This document shows, in pieces, positions 1-7,274 of a stretch of 11,898 bases of DNA. Position 1 is the first letter of the stretch, and the number at the start of each line of letters is the position of its first letter. The stretch is from Fusobacterium sp. (lineage in GTDB: Bacteria > Fusobacteriota > Fusobacteriia > Fusobacteriales > Fusobacteriaceae), in the NCBI GenBank assembly GCA_018457305.1, contig JAGYHM010000032.1:1-11898 (forward strand), given 5' to 3'. Below the pieces are notes generated by a model that saw nothing but the letters and a program-made list of their open reading frames with translations, was not told the DNA's origin and did no database searches. Position numbers and translations under genes: made by a program.

Positions 1-9
1 CAATCCATT

Positions 10-80
10 AATTAAATATTTAATTTTTTTGTCTAAGAAAATGGGTTCACTACAGAAGGACGCAGGTCGCCTTTTTTTTA
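10..80 (+). other. Left-edge intergenic segment with weak terminator-like signals
   Basis: Bases 10-23 form an AT-only palindrome (ATTAAATATTTAAT) followed by a T run. Bases 56-72 contain a short imperfect G+C stem (GGAC / GTCgCC) followed by eight T residues. Either could end transcription of a gene lying left of the window, but both stems are weak. The GTCGCC at 67-72 also occurs in the G+C-rich islands at 5313 and 9258. No coding region is seen here. Confidence 0.3.
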
Positions 81-90
81 TAAAATTTTA

Positions 91-99
91 TGGTATAAT
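91..99 (+). promoter_or_regulatory. Extended -10 promoter for the first MORN_2 gene
   Basis: TGGTATAAT matches the extended -10 consensus TGnTATAAT exactly. No good -35 hexamer lies 16-18 bases upstream, which is tolerated by extended -10 promoters. Transcription would begin near 106, giving a leader of about 40 bases before the AAGGAG ribosome site at 128-133. Confidence 0.65.
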
Positions 100-145
100 T
101 AAACTGAATAAAAAATTTTAATTTTTTAAGGAGTATAAAATTATT

Positions 146-622
146 ATGAATATAAAATCTAATAAATTTTTTAAGCTTGTATTTTTTTTAAGTTTATTTT
201 TAAATTTTTCTTCTTTAAGTTTTTCCAGTATTCAAAAACAAGATTTAAGAGTGGAGGGAACTTCATATTATTATTTTGATGCTTTATTTGAAGGAAAAGC
301 TGTTGAAGAAAGAGATAGATATTATTTTAAAACTGGTAAAGCTAATGGTAAATGGATAAATTTTTATAAAAATGGAAATCTTAAATCAATTAGAAATTGG
401 AAAGATGGAAAATTAAATGGAAAATATATTATTTATCTTGAAAATGGAAATAAAGTTAGTGAAGTACATTACACAAACGGCAAAGAAAATGGAAAATATA
501 TTCTTTTTTATCCAAATGGACAATTAAGAATAGAGGGACAATATATTGAAGGTAAACCAGTAGGGACATGGAAATATTTTAGTGAAGATGGAAAACTAAC
601 TGGAAAAAATATTTTAGAATAA
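146..622 (+). CDS. Exported MORN_2 (YwqK-like) repeat protein
   Basis: The 158-residue protein begins with a Sec-type signal: Lys residues at 4, 7 and 10, then a hydrophobic core at about 8-24. There is no Cys at the likely cleavage zone (about 28), so it is probably secreted or periplasmic rather than a lipoprotein. Residues 64-155 carry about four MORN_2-type repeats (GKxNGKW..FYxNGxL, GKYIIYxENG, GKYILFYPNGQL, GTWKYFSEDGK). These repeats form short beta-hairpins; proteins of this type are often labelled YwqK-family antitoxin on weak grounds. MORN_2 proteins are known to be numerous in invasive fusobacteria, but their molecular role is unsettled. The ATG start at 146 has AAGGAG at 128-133. 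It is monocistronic by position, and no toxin gene adjoins it. Confidence 0.85.
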   Translation: MNIKSNKFFKLVFFLSLFLNFSSLSFSSIQKQDLRVEGTSYYYFDALFEGKAVEERDRYYFKTGKANGKWINFYKNGNLKSIRNWKDGKLNGKYIIYLENGNKVSEVHYTNGKENGKYILFYPNGQLRIEGQYIEGKPVGTWKYFSEDGKLTGKNILE

Positions 623-633
623 TTTTTTTAATT

Positions 634-662
634 TTGACTTTGTTAATTAAAAAAGTTATAAT
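634..662 (+). promoter_or_regulatory. Sigma-A-type promoter of the 88-residue orphan gene
   Basis: TTGACT (634-639) and TATAAT (657-662) are separated by exactly 17 bases. The start point would fall near 669, about 30 bases before the ATG. Confidence 0.8.
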
Positions 663-698
663 TAAAGTAACATAAAAAATTAAAATGGAGGTAAAATT

Positions 699-965
699 AT
701 GTTTGATTTAGGTTCAGCAACAGATATGGTATCAAAAGTGGCAGGGGATAATTTTGATTTAAAAGAAATTATTACAGATAAATTTGTAAATGAAAATACA
801 AAATTAGGTTCTGTAAAAGAATTATTAGAAAAAGTGGGAATTGATTCTTTTGATAATATTCAAGAAAAAATTCCTCAATTAGATTCTGTTCTTAGTAATT
901 TTTCAGACTTTGGTTCTTGGAAAGATTTCGTAGCTAAGGCTGCTGGTTCATTTTTAAATAAATAA
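699..965 (+). CDS. Small acidic protein of unknown function (88 residues)
   Basis: I do not recognise this family. The product is 88 residues, acidic, lacks Cys and His, and has one Trp in a GSWKDF motif near residue 73. It has no signal peptide or membrane segment. Alternating hydrophobic and charged residues suggest a compact helical, soluble cytoplasmic protein. The N-terminal 'LGSATDMVSKVAG' and C-terminal 'DFVAKAAGSFLNK' stretches look amphipathic. The ATG has GGAGG at 687-691. It has its own near-consensus promoter just upstream, and the next promoter's -35 begins three bases after its stop, so no terminator separates it from the putP leader. Real coding is supported by the ribosome site, promoter and typical codon use. 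The function cannot be named. Confidence 0.75.
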   Translation: MFDLGSATDMVSKVAGDNFDLKEIITDKFVNENTKLGSVKELLEKVGIDSFDNIQEKIPQLDSVLSNFSDFGSWKDFVAKAAGSFLNK

Positions 966-967
966 AT

Positions 968-996
968 TTGACATTTGTAGTATAATATTGTACAAT
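968..996 (+). promoter_or_regulatory. Promoter of the putP leader transcript
   Basis: TTGACA (968-973) and TACAAT (991-996) lie 17 bases apart. A TATAAT at 981-986 is only 7 bases from the -35 and would need another -35. Transcription would start near 1003, about 30 bases before the leader-peptide ATG and about 260 bases before putP. Confidence 0.8.
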
Positions 997-1033
997 TAGA
1001 AAAATTTAAAAAAGAAATATAGGAGAAAATAAA

Positions 1034-1081
1034 ATGAAAAAATATATTGATACTACTTATAGACCCATAGTTCCCTTATAG
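1034..1081 (+). CDS. Putative putP leader peptide, 15 residues (MKKYIDTTYRPIVPL)
   Basis: A short ORF with a good ribosome site (AGGAGA, 1021-1026, seven bases before ATG) starts about 30 bases after the promoter and ends with TAG at 1079-1081. Pro11 and Pro14 are both encoded by CCC (1064-1066 and 1073-1075). None of the ten prolines in PutP uses CCC; those codons are CCA, CCT or one CCG. The downstream gene is a proline transporter and a terminator lies between. The two Pro codons fall exactly in the 5' strand of the leader stem that frees or blocks the antiterminator. This is the layout expected of a ribosome-mediated attenuator. Translation of the peptide is inferred; it could also be a chance ORF over a protein-free riboswitch. 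Confidence 0.6.
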   Translation: MKKYIDTTYRPIVPL

Positions 1082-1225
1082 GGATTTGTACTTGAGTTAA
1101 TTTTTAACCCTAGATACAAATCCATTTTGCTATGAAAAAAGGAATTGTGTCTATGGTGTTAGTATATTTTTATTTATATTTACTATATATTAAACCATTG
1201 AGCATTTAATTATTCTTAATGGTTT
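1062..1225 (+). promoter_or_regulatory. putP leader RNA: attenuator or riboswitch with competing hairpins
   Basis: Several pairings can be read. (1) Outer stem: CCATAG (1065-1070) with CTATGG (1151-1156), continued by TTCC (1071-1074) with GGAA (1141-1144) across a six-base bulge. (2) Inside it, a hairpin GGATTTGTA (1082-1090) with TACAAATCC (1115-1123), topped by GTTAA (1096-1100) with TTAAC (1104-1108) across an asymmetric internal loop. (3) An antiterminator: 1153-1167 with 1185-1198, 14 pairs including one G-U, with one bulged G at 1158. (4) The terminator 1192-1225. Structures 1 and 3 share 1153-1156, and structures 3 and 4 share 1192-1198, so they are mutually exclusive. Formation of the outer stem should favour termination, and its disruption should favour putP expression. 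No match to T-box or another known riboswitch core is evident. Confidence 0.65.
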
Positions 1226-1229
1226 TTTT
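1192..1229 (+). terminator. Conditional intrinsic terminator (attenuator) before putP
   Basis: AAACCATTGAG (1192-1202) pairs with CTTAATGGTTT (1215-1225) over 11 pairs with one G-U and a 12-base loop. Seven T residues (1223-1229) follow. It lies 22 bases before the putP ribosome site and 35 bases before the start codon, so as a plain terminator it would silence the gene. This implies regulated read-through. Confidence 0.8.
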
Positions 1230-1263
1230 ATTTTATTATTTATTGAAAACGGAGGTCAAAAAA

Positions 1264-2694
1264 ATGGTTACAGCAGGATTTGAAACATTGGTTACTTTTG
1301 GAATTTATTTAATATTTTTTATGTTGATTGGAATTTATTTTTATTATAAAACAAGTACACATGAAGAATATGTTTTAGGTGATAGAGGAGTTGGTTATTG
1401 GGTAACAGCTTTATCTGCACAGGCAAGTGATATGAGTGGTTGGCTACTTTTAGGTTTACCGGGAGCAGTTTATACAAGTGGACTTACTGAAATTTGGGTT
1501 GTTATTGGTTTAGTTTTGGGAACTTATTTAAACTGGAAATTTGTTGCTCCTAAACTTAGAGTGCAGACAGAAGAAAATAAATCTTTAACTATTCCAACTT
1601 TTTTATCAAAAAAATTAGGAGACAATACAGGAAGAATCAGAAATTTTTCTGCAGTAATTATTTTATTTTTCTTCACAATTTATTCTGCATCAGGTTTAGT
1701 TGCAAGTGGAAAATTATTTGAATCTCTACTAGGAATAGATTATAAATGGGGAGTTTTAGTTGGTGGAGGAACTATTATAGCTTACACTTTTTTAGGTGGC
1801 TATCTTGCTTGTTGTTGGTCAGATTTTTTTCAAGGTTGTTTAATGTTCTTCGCTATTATAACTGTACCAGTAGTTGCTTATAAAATTGGTGGAGGCTTTA
1901 ATGGAATTGAAGTTGCAATGGAAGCTAAAAATATTTCTCTAAATATTTTTAAATATTCAAAAGTTTTAAGTTTACCTATAATTATTTCTGGACTTGGTTG
2001 GGGACTTGGATATTTCGGGCAACCTCATATCATAGTTAGATTTATGAGTATAGATAAGGTTGAAGATATTTGGAAGTCAAGACTTGTTGCTATGATTTGG
2101 GTTATGATTTCTCTTATCGGAGCTATTGCTGTTGGACTTACAGGAATTGCAGTTTTTGCTGATGTAAATACTATTGGTGGAGATGCTGAAAAAATATTTA
2201 TTTATTTAATTGGAACTTTATTTAATCCTTGGATAGCAGGAATTTTATATGCAGCAATTTTAGCAGCAATAATGTCAACAATTTCTTCACAATTATTAGT
2301 TTCTTCAAATACTTTAACAGAAGATTTCTATAAACATATTCTTAAAAGAGAAAAAACTGATAAGGAACTTATTTGGGTTGGTAGAATTTGTATCATAATT
2401 ATTTTCTTGATTGCAGGCTCTCTTTCAATGAATCCAAACTCAAAAGTTTTATCATTGGTTTCTTATGCTTGGGCAGGTTTTGGTGGAGTATTTTCTCCTG
2501 CAATACTTTTCACACTTTATAAGAAAAATTTACATTGGAAAAATGTTTTTGCTTCTATGCTTATAGCAACAGTAACAGTTATTGCTTGGAAAGTTTTAGG
2601 GCTTGGTGCAACTATTTATGAAATTGTTCCAGCATTTTTAATAAATTCTATTTGTATTTATACTTTTGAAAAATTTAAAATTTTTAATAAATAA
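1264..2694 (+). CDS. putP: Sodium/proline symporter PutP
   Basis: This 476-residue protein is a solute:sodium symporter family member that imports proline with Na+ across the inner membrane. It follows E. coli PutP closely throughout. Visible marks are VTALSAQASDMSGWLLLGLPGAV in the first transmembrane helix, with Asp56, Ser58 and Gly59 matching E. coli D55, S57 and G58. WGLGYFGQPHI lies mid-protein. AAIMSTISSQ holds Ser338/Thr339, matching the Na2-site S340/T341. Then come LFNPWIAGILYAAI and LVSYAWAGFGG. About 12-13 hydrophobic segments are present. The start chosen is ATG 1264 with GGAGG at 1251-1255. An in-frame ATG at 1219 lies inside the terminator arm and would add 15 non-homologous residues, so it is rejected. 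Expression is probably controlled by the leader attenuator. In fusobacteria, amino-acid uptake feeds fermentation, so proline may serve both nutrition and osmoprotection (inference). Confidence 0.95.
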   Translation: MVTAGFETLVTFGIYLIFFMLIGIYFYYKTSTHEEYVLGDRGVGYWVTALSAQASDMSGWLLLGLPGAVYTSGLTEIWVVIGLVLGTYLNWKFVAPKLRVQTEENKSLTIPTFLSKKLGDNTGRIRNFSAVIILFFFTIYSASGLVASGKLFESLLGIDYKWGVLVGGGTIIAYTFLGGYLACCWSDFFQGCLMFFAIITVPVVAYKIGGGFNGIEVAMEAKNISLNIFKYSKVLSLPIIISGLGWGLGYFGQPHIIVRFMSIDKVEDIWKSRLVAMIWVMISLIGAIAVGLTGIAVFADVNTIGGDAEKIFIYLIGTLFNPWIAGILYAAILAAIMSTISSQLLVSSNTLTEDFYKHILKREKTDKELIWVGRICIIIIFLIAGSLSMNPNSKVLSLVSYAWAGFGGVFSPAILFTLYKKNLHWKNVFASMLIATVTVIAWKVLGLGATIYEIVPAFLINSICIYTFEKFKIFNK

Positions 2695-2745
2695 AATTAT
2701 TTTATTGTAAGAATGATCGCATTTCCTTAAATATTAAAAAAATTT

Positions 2746-2782
2746 AATCGTGTTGAAAATATTTAATCAACACGATTTTTTT
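2746..2782 (+). terminator. Intrinsic terminator after putP
   Basis: AATCGTGTTGA (2746-2756) pairs perfectly with TCAACACGATT (2767-2777) around a ten-base loop and is followed by seven T residues (2776-2782). Confidence 0.92.
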
Positions 2783-2830
2783 ATTAAATTTCTTTATCCC
2801 CATCACTAAAAAAAAAATTTATTCGGATAC

Positions 2831-2859
2831 TTGACAAAATGTTGGGGGGGGGGTACAAT
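2831..2859 (+). promoter_or_regulatory. Promoter with G10 tract in the spacer, probably phase variable
   Basis: TTGACA (2831-2836) and TACAAT (2854-2859) are separated by 17 bases, of which the last ten are an unbroken G run (2844-2853). This length gives the optimal spacing, so the version seen here should be ON. Gain or loss of one or more G by slipped-strand mispairing would change the spacing and tune expression. An A10 run at 2808-2817 lies upstream in an UP-element-like position. The start point would be near 2866. Confidence 0.75.
2844..2853 (+). repeat. Poly-G simple sequence repeat (G10)
   Basis: Ten consecutive G residues in a genome of roughly 25% G+C are far outside chance. The next-longest G run noted in the window is five. 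It sits entirely within a promoter spacer rather than an ORF. Confidence 0.95.
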
Positions 2860-2935
2860 AGGTTGAATTTTTTCCAAATAATTTCAATGAATGAGTATTA
2901 ATAAAAATTTTTATTTGAAAGGAGAATTATAGTAT

Positions 2936-4516
2936 ATGTGGTGTATAGAATGCGGAAACAAATTAGCTGAAGGTGCAAAATTTTGTATGAATTGTGGAAC
3001 AAAAATTATGAGAGAAGATGAAAATCTCTCAGAAAACAATTTGAAGTCTAAAGATATTAAAGTCAAGACAAAAAATATAAATTTTTCCTTGTTTGGTTTT
3101 AATATGGAAGTCCCAAAAGAAATGAAAGAATATGTTGATATAAGAAATATTTTTGAAAAACAAGCACGGGAAACCTCAAATAATTTTATGAACTCATACT
3201 ACAATTATGGAGATATTGTTAATTTTTTAAGTAAAGCTAAAGATGATATATACGAATGTTATAGAGTCTCTTGTTCTAAAGCAATAGATATATTACATGA
3301 TAAAGGGATATATTCGTTTGATTTGCAAAAATTCTATGAAGAAGGATTTGTTCCTAATGTTAAAGAATGGCTAGAAGAATATAATAAAGTTTATTCTGAA
3401 TATAAAGATATAATGGAATATGGAGAAGCTCAAAAAAATTATCGTGCAATGCGAAAAGAAGGTAGAGGTAAGATGGTAGGTGGAGGATTTGGTCTTGGTG
3501 GAGCATTGAAAGGAGCTGCAATGGCAGGAAGTATAAATGCTGTTACTGGAATATTTCATTCAATAGGAAACGGAATAGGAAATTCTTTAACTAATGCAGA
3601 AATAAAAGAAAAACTTAATAACTTATTCAGACAAAAAAATTTAAAAGAAATATTTACAAATGCTTCATACAATGACACATTTAATATACATTATCTCTTA
3701 ATAATTATTTTAAATGATGTTCGCGAAAATCAAATTCCTGTCATTTATGATGAAGATAATTTTAATATGGCCTTGACAATGTTTAATAATATCACAGAAG
3801 GGAAAGTAAAAGAGGAATTAAAAGCAAAAGTTTTTTCAGATATGCTTTTTAAATACCCATTTGATGAAGATTTTTATTATTTAGCATTAGATGAGTTTGG
3901 AGACGAAAATGGAGAGTTAGAAAAATATGGAAATTTTTTCGGAATAAATGTAACAGAAATGAAAGAAGAGATTGAAAGAGAAAAAAATGCTTTAAATAAA
4001 TTAGATGAAATAACTTCAGGAAAAGGTGAAGAATTTGAAGAAGCTTTAGAAGATAACTATTTTTTTGAGGAATTAAAAGAAGAAATCGGAAACGACGTAA
4101 TAAAAAATATTACTTTGGCTTCTTCTTACACAGAAACAAATTATAATAAAGTTGACTTATATTTTTTGTTTGAAGAACTAAATAATAAAGTAGAAAAAAA
4201 ATTAGAAAATGCAAAAAGTTCATATGCTCAGTTTGAAAAAGATGAAAAATTAATTTTATTAAGTGATTCTACAGCCTTTGGAAGTGGAAAAACAGGATTT
4301 ATAATTACAAATAGATTTATGTATGGGAAAGGTGCATTTGAAAAACCATGGAAAATTTCTTTCCAAAATATAAATAATTTAGAAATAAAAGATAAAAATA
4401 CTCTTATTCTTAATGAGTATGAACTTAAATTTTATGCAGCCAATAAAGAAAGTATCGTAGAAGTTTTTTCATTACTTCAATTTATTCTTATGAATCTTAA
4501 ATATATAGTTCAATAA
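2936..4516 (+). CDS. Zinc-ribbon protein with C-terminal PH-like domain, function unknown
   Basis: The 526-residue protein opens with a zinc ribbon: Cys3, Cys6, Cys17 and Cys20 as CxxC-x10-CxxC. A charged linker and a helical region follow. Residues about 180-225 form a Gly/Ala-rich, moderately hydrophobic stretch (GGGFGLGGALKGAAMAG) that could associate with membrane or form a glycine-zipper-like helix. An acidic helical section comes next. Residues about 436-520 (DEKLILL..GKTGFIITNRFMYGKG) resemble the small bacterial PH/GRAM-like beta domains with a 'TGFxxTNxRxxY' core. There is no signal peptide, so a cytoplasmic or membrane-peripheral location is likely. ATG 2936 is preceded by AAAGGAG (2918-2924), with an AT palindrome (2901-2914) just before it. 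The gene stands alone between terminators. Its promoter has a G10 spacer, suggesting on/off switching. The role is unknown; domain names are by eye. Confidence 0.8.
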   Translation: MWCIECGNKLAEGAKFCMNCGTKIMREDENLSENNLKSKDIKVKTKNINFSLFGFNMEVPKEMKEYVDIRNIFEKQARETSNNFMNSYYNYGDIVNFLSKAKDDIYECYRVSCSKAIDILHDKGIYSFDLQKFYEEGFVPNVKEWLEEYNKVYSEYKDIMEYGEAQKNYRAMRKEGRGKMVGGGFGLGGALKGAAMAGSINAVTGIFHSIGNGIGNSLTNAEIKEKLNNLFRQKNLKEIFTNASYNDTFNIHYLLIIILNDVRENQIPVIYDEDNFNMALTMFNNITEGKVKEELKAKVFSDMLFKYPFDEDFYYLALDEFGDENGELEKYGNFFGINVTEMKEEIEREKNALNKLDEITSGKGEEFEEALEDNYFFEELKEEIGNDVIKNITLASSYTETNYNKVDLYFLFEELNNKVEKKLENAKSSYAQFEKDEKLILLSDSTAFGSGKTGFIITNRFMYGKGAFEKPWKISFQNINNLEIKDKNTLILNEYELKFYAANKESIVEVFSLLQFILMNLKYIVQ

Positions 4517-4544
4517 ATAAAAATAGAACTATAATAGAATTTAA

Positions 4545-4580
4545 AAAGATAAGAAAAATTTATATTTCTTATCTTTTTTT
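4545..4580 (+). terminator. Intrinsic terminator after the zinc-ribbon gene
   Basis: AAAGATAAGAAA (4545-4556) pairs perfectly with TTTCTTATCTTT (4565-4576) around an eight-base loop, ending in seven T residues (4574-4580). The next promoter begins three bases later. Confidence 0.88.
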
Positions 4581-4582
4581 AT

Positions 4583-4611
4583 TTGACAAGTTTTAAAAAT
4601 TACAGTAAAAT
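4583..4611 (+). promoter_or_regulatory. Promoter of the tetR-family gene
   Basis: TTGACA (4583-4588) and TAAAAT (4606-4611) lie 17 bases apart. The expected start point, about 4618, falls at the edge of the palindromic operator. Confidence 0.75.
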
Positions 4612-4618
4612 TTTTAAA

Positions 4619-4634
4619 ATGACTAAACAGTCAT
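4619..4634 (+). promoter_or_regulatory. Palindromic operator, probable TetR autoregulatory site
   Basis: ATGACT-AAAC-AGTCAT is a perfect inverted repeat with 6-base arms and a 4-base centre. It covers the expected transcription start and lies 20 bases before the start codon. The TGACTnnnnAGTCA layout is typical of TetR-family dimers. Binding here would block transcription of the regulator's own gene. I did not find a second copy in the window. Confidence 0.75.
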
Positions 4635-4654
4635 AACAAGAAAGGAGAAAAATC

Positions 4655-5290
4655 TTGAATAAAAAAGAAAGAAAAAAAGAACTAATTTTAAAAACATTCA
4701 AAGAACTAACTATAAATAAAGGTTATAGTAACGTTACAGTAGATAATATCGTTAATGCTTGTTCAATTTCAAAAGGAAGTTTCTATACCTATTTTTCATC
4801 TAAAGCTGAAATGCTAGGTATAATTTTAGATGATTTTCATTTAAAATCTAGCGAGTATTTAGAGAACTTAAATAATGAAGTAAACGATTTAGATAAATTT
4901 TTAAAGATTTTTTTAGCTCCTCCGACTTCTATAAGTGAGGAACAATATGAAATTGCAATTTTTTTATTTTCTATTTTAAGAAATAGTGAAATTTTAGATA
5001 GTGAAAATTACCAAAAAATAAAAAATATTTATGCAACTCGTAAAAAAAATGTTAAAAATATTTTATTAAAATATGAAAATAAGATAAAAATAGATAAAAA
5101 ATATTTATTCAAATACTCTGAACTTTTAGTTGAGATAAAAGATAATTTTCTATGTTCTCTCTTTATTGATTATAACAGTAAAACTTTTAGATTTAGAAAT
5201 ATAGAAGAATTTTCAAAAAATTATCAAAGTGAAGAAACAAAAGAGCATTTTGAATTTTTATTATTAAGTGTGAAAAAAATATTAAATTAA
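4655..5290 (+). CDS. TetR/AcrR-family transcriptional regulator
   Basis: This 211-residue one-domain-plus-ligand-pocket repressor has the TetR N-terminal domain at about residues 5-55. Its helix-turn-helix is NVTVDNIVNACSISKGSFYT (about 26-45), followed by YFSSKAEML. The C-terminal ligand and dimer part is helical and not assignable to a known ligand class. The start is TTG at 4655, fixed by AAAGGAG at 4641-4647; there is no ATG nearby. The start codon may lower the output of the regulator. The gene is bounded by a terminator upstream and converges on groEL, so no efflux pump or enzyme sits with it, and its regulon lies elsewhere apart from its likely own operator. The family is certain; the effector is unknown. 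Confidence 0.92.
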   Translation: MNKKERKKELILKTFKELTINKGYSNVTVDNIVNACSISKGSFYTYFSSKAEMLGIILDDFHLKSSEYLENLNNEVNDLDKFLKIFLAPPTSISEEQYEIAIFLFSILRNSEILDSENYQKIKNIYATRKKNVKNILLKYENKIKIDKKYLFKYSELLVEIKDNFLCSLFIDYNSKTFRFRNIEEFSKNYQSEETKEHFEFLLLSVKKILN

Positions 5291-5294
5291 AAAA

Positions 5295-5349
5295 GGGGCG
5301 ACAGCATTCACTGTCGCCTACTCTCGTGGGGACCCTTCCCCTAATCCCC
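5295..5349. repeat. G+C-rich hairpin island between tetR and groEL
   Basis: GGCGACAG (5297-5304) pairs perfectly with CTGTCGCC (5311-5318) around CATTCA. GGGG (5328-5331) can pair with CCCC (5338-5341). There is no T run, so it is not a standard terminator. Its base composition stands out sharply from its surroundings. It shares GTCGCC with the left-edge segment and the element at 9258, and may be a dispersed intergenic repeat. Confidence 0.55.
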
Positions 5350-5380
5350 CATATCATTTTATAAATCCTTGTATATTAAA

Positions 5381-5416
5381 ATGGGAGTGTAAAAAAATTT
5401 ACACTCCCTATTTTTT
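5381..5416. terminator. Bidirectional terminator between tetR and groEL
   Basis: GGGAGTGTAAA (5383-5393) pairs perfectly with TTTACACTCCC (5398-5408) around AAAA. The plus strand continues into TATTTTTTAT, and the minus strand into ATTTTAA. The stem therefore serves tetR on one strand and the groESL operon on the other. Confidence 0.88.
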
Positions 5417-5439
5417 ATAAATTTTTTCCAAAAATTTTT

Positions 5440-7059
<1,620 letters not shown>

Positions 7060-7106
7060 TTATTTTTTTCCTCCTAAATTTTTTTATAATTTATTATATA
7101 AAATTA

Positions 7107-7171
7107 TTTGGCTCGCTACGAGCTAAAGCTCTGCTCGCCCTTTTGGTCGGGGCTATCGCCCCGACACCCTT
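7107..7171. repeat. G+C-rich palindromic element inside the groES-groEL spacer
   Basis: The element begins with TTTGGCTC and holds GCTCG-CTA-CGAGC (7111-7123), the overlapping GAGC-TAAA-GCTC (7120-7131) and TGCTCGC (7132-7138). It ends with the strong hairpin GTCGGGGC-TATC-GCCCCGAC (7146-7165). The order TTTGGCTC, TGCTCGC, GTCG...CGAC stem recurs at 9225-9271. It has no T run on either strand, so it should be structured in the groESL mRNA rather than a plain terminator. It is probably a small dispersed, non-coding repeat. Confidence 0.65.
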
Positions 7172-7274
7172 TCCAAAAAAATATCAAAATTTTATAGAAA
7201 TAAATTTCTAGGTTTGCACTATGCTAGTATTTAAGAACTTCTAAATAAACCAGTCTCTAAAAAAGTTTCCCCTC

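Noticed and set aside
1132..1209. Second short ORF in the putP leader (25 hydrophobic residues, starting MKKGIVSMV)
   Set aside because: There is no ribosome site before it and it spans the antiterminator arms. It most likely arises by chance from T/A-rich sequence, though a profile of ribosome occupancy would settle it.
1034..1232. T-box leader for prolyl-tRNA sensing upstream of putP
   Set aside because: No T-box sequence (TGGNACCGCG-like), no AG-bulge or stem I features, and the leader is too short.
1219..1263. Upstream in-frame ATG of putP giving 15 extra residues
   Set aside because: The ATG lies within the 3' arm of the terminator, has no ribosome site, and adds residues not found in PutP proteins. 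ATG 1264 has GGAGG at the right distance.
2808..2817. A10 run as a second phase-variable repeat
   Set aside because: Long A runs are common in this AT-rich DNA. It lies outside the promoter core and may at most act as an UP element.
3371..3559. Minus-strand ORF inside the zinc-ribbon gene
   Set aside because: It is composed mostly of Ser, Phe, Ile and Thr, as expected from the antisense of an AT-rich gene, with no ribosome site. The same applies to 8298-8483 (minus) and 10605-10865 (plus).
4261..4320. GSGKTG in the zinc-ribbon protein as an ATP-binding P-loop
   Set aside because: The first Gly of GxxxxGK[ST] is missing and no Walker B or hydrophobic beta-strand context is present. The stretch fits a PH/GRAM-like 'KTGFIITNR' core better.
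5295..5349. G+C-rich hairpin read as the tetR terminator
   Set aside because: There is no T run after the stem. The next hairpin at 5383-5408, with flanking T/A tracts, is a much better terminator.
7093..7098. Separate groEL promoter on the minus strand (TATAAT)
   Set aside because: The position 17 bases upstream reads TCGTAG and lies in the palindromic element, and there is no extended -10 TG. AT-rich DNA gives TATAAT by chance.
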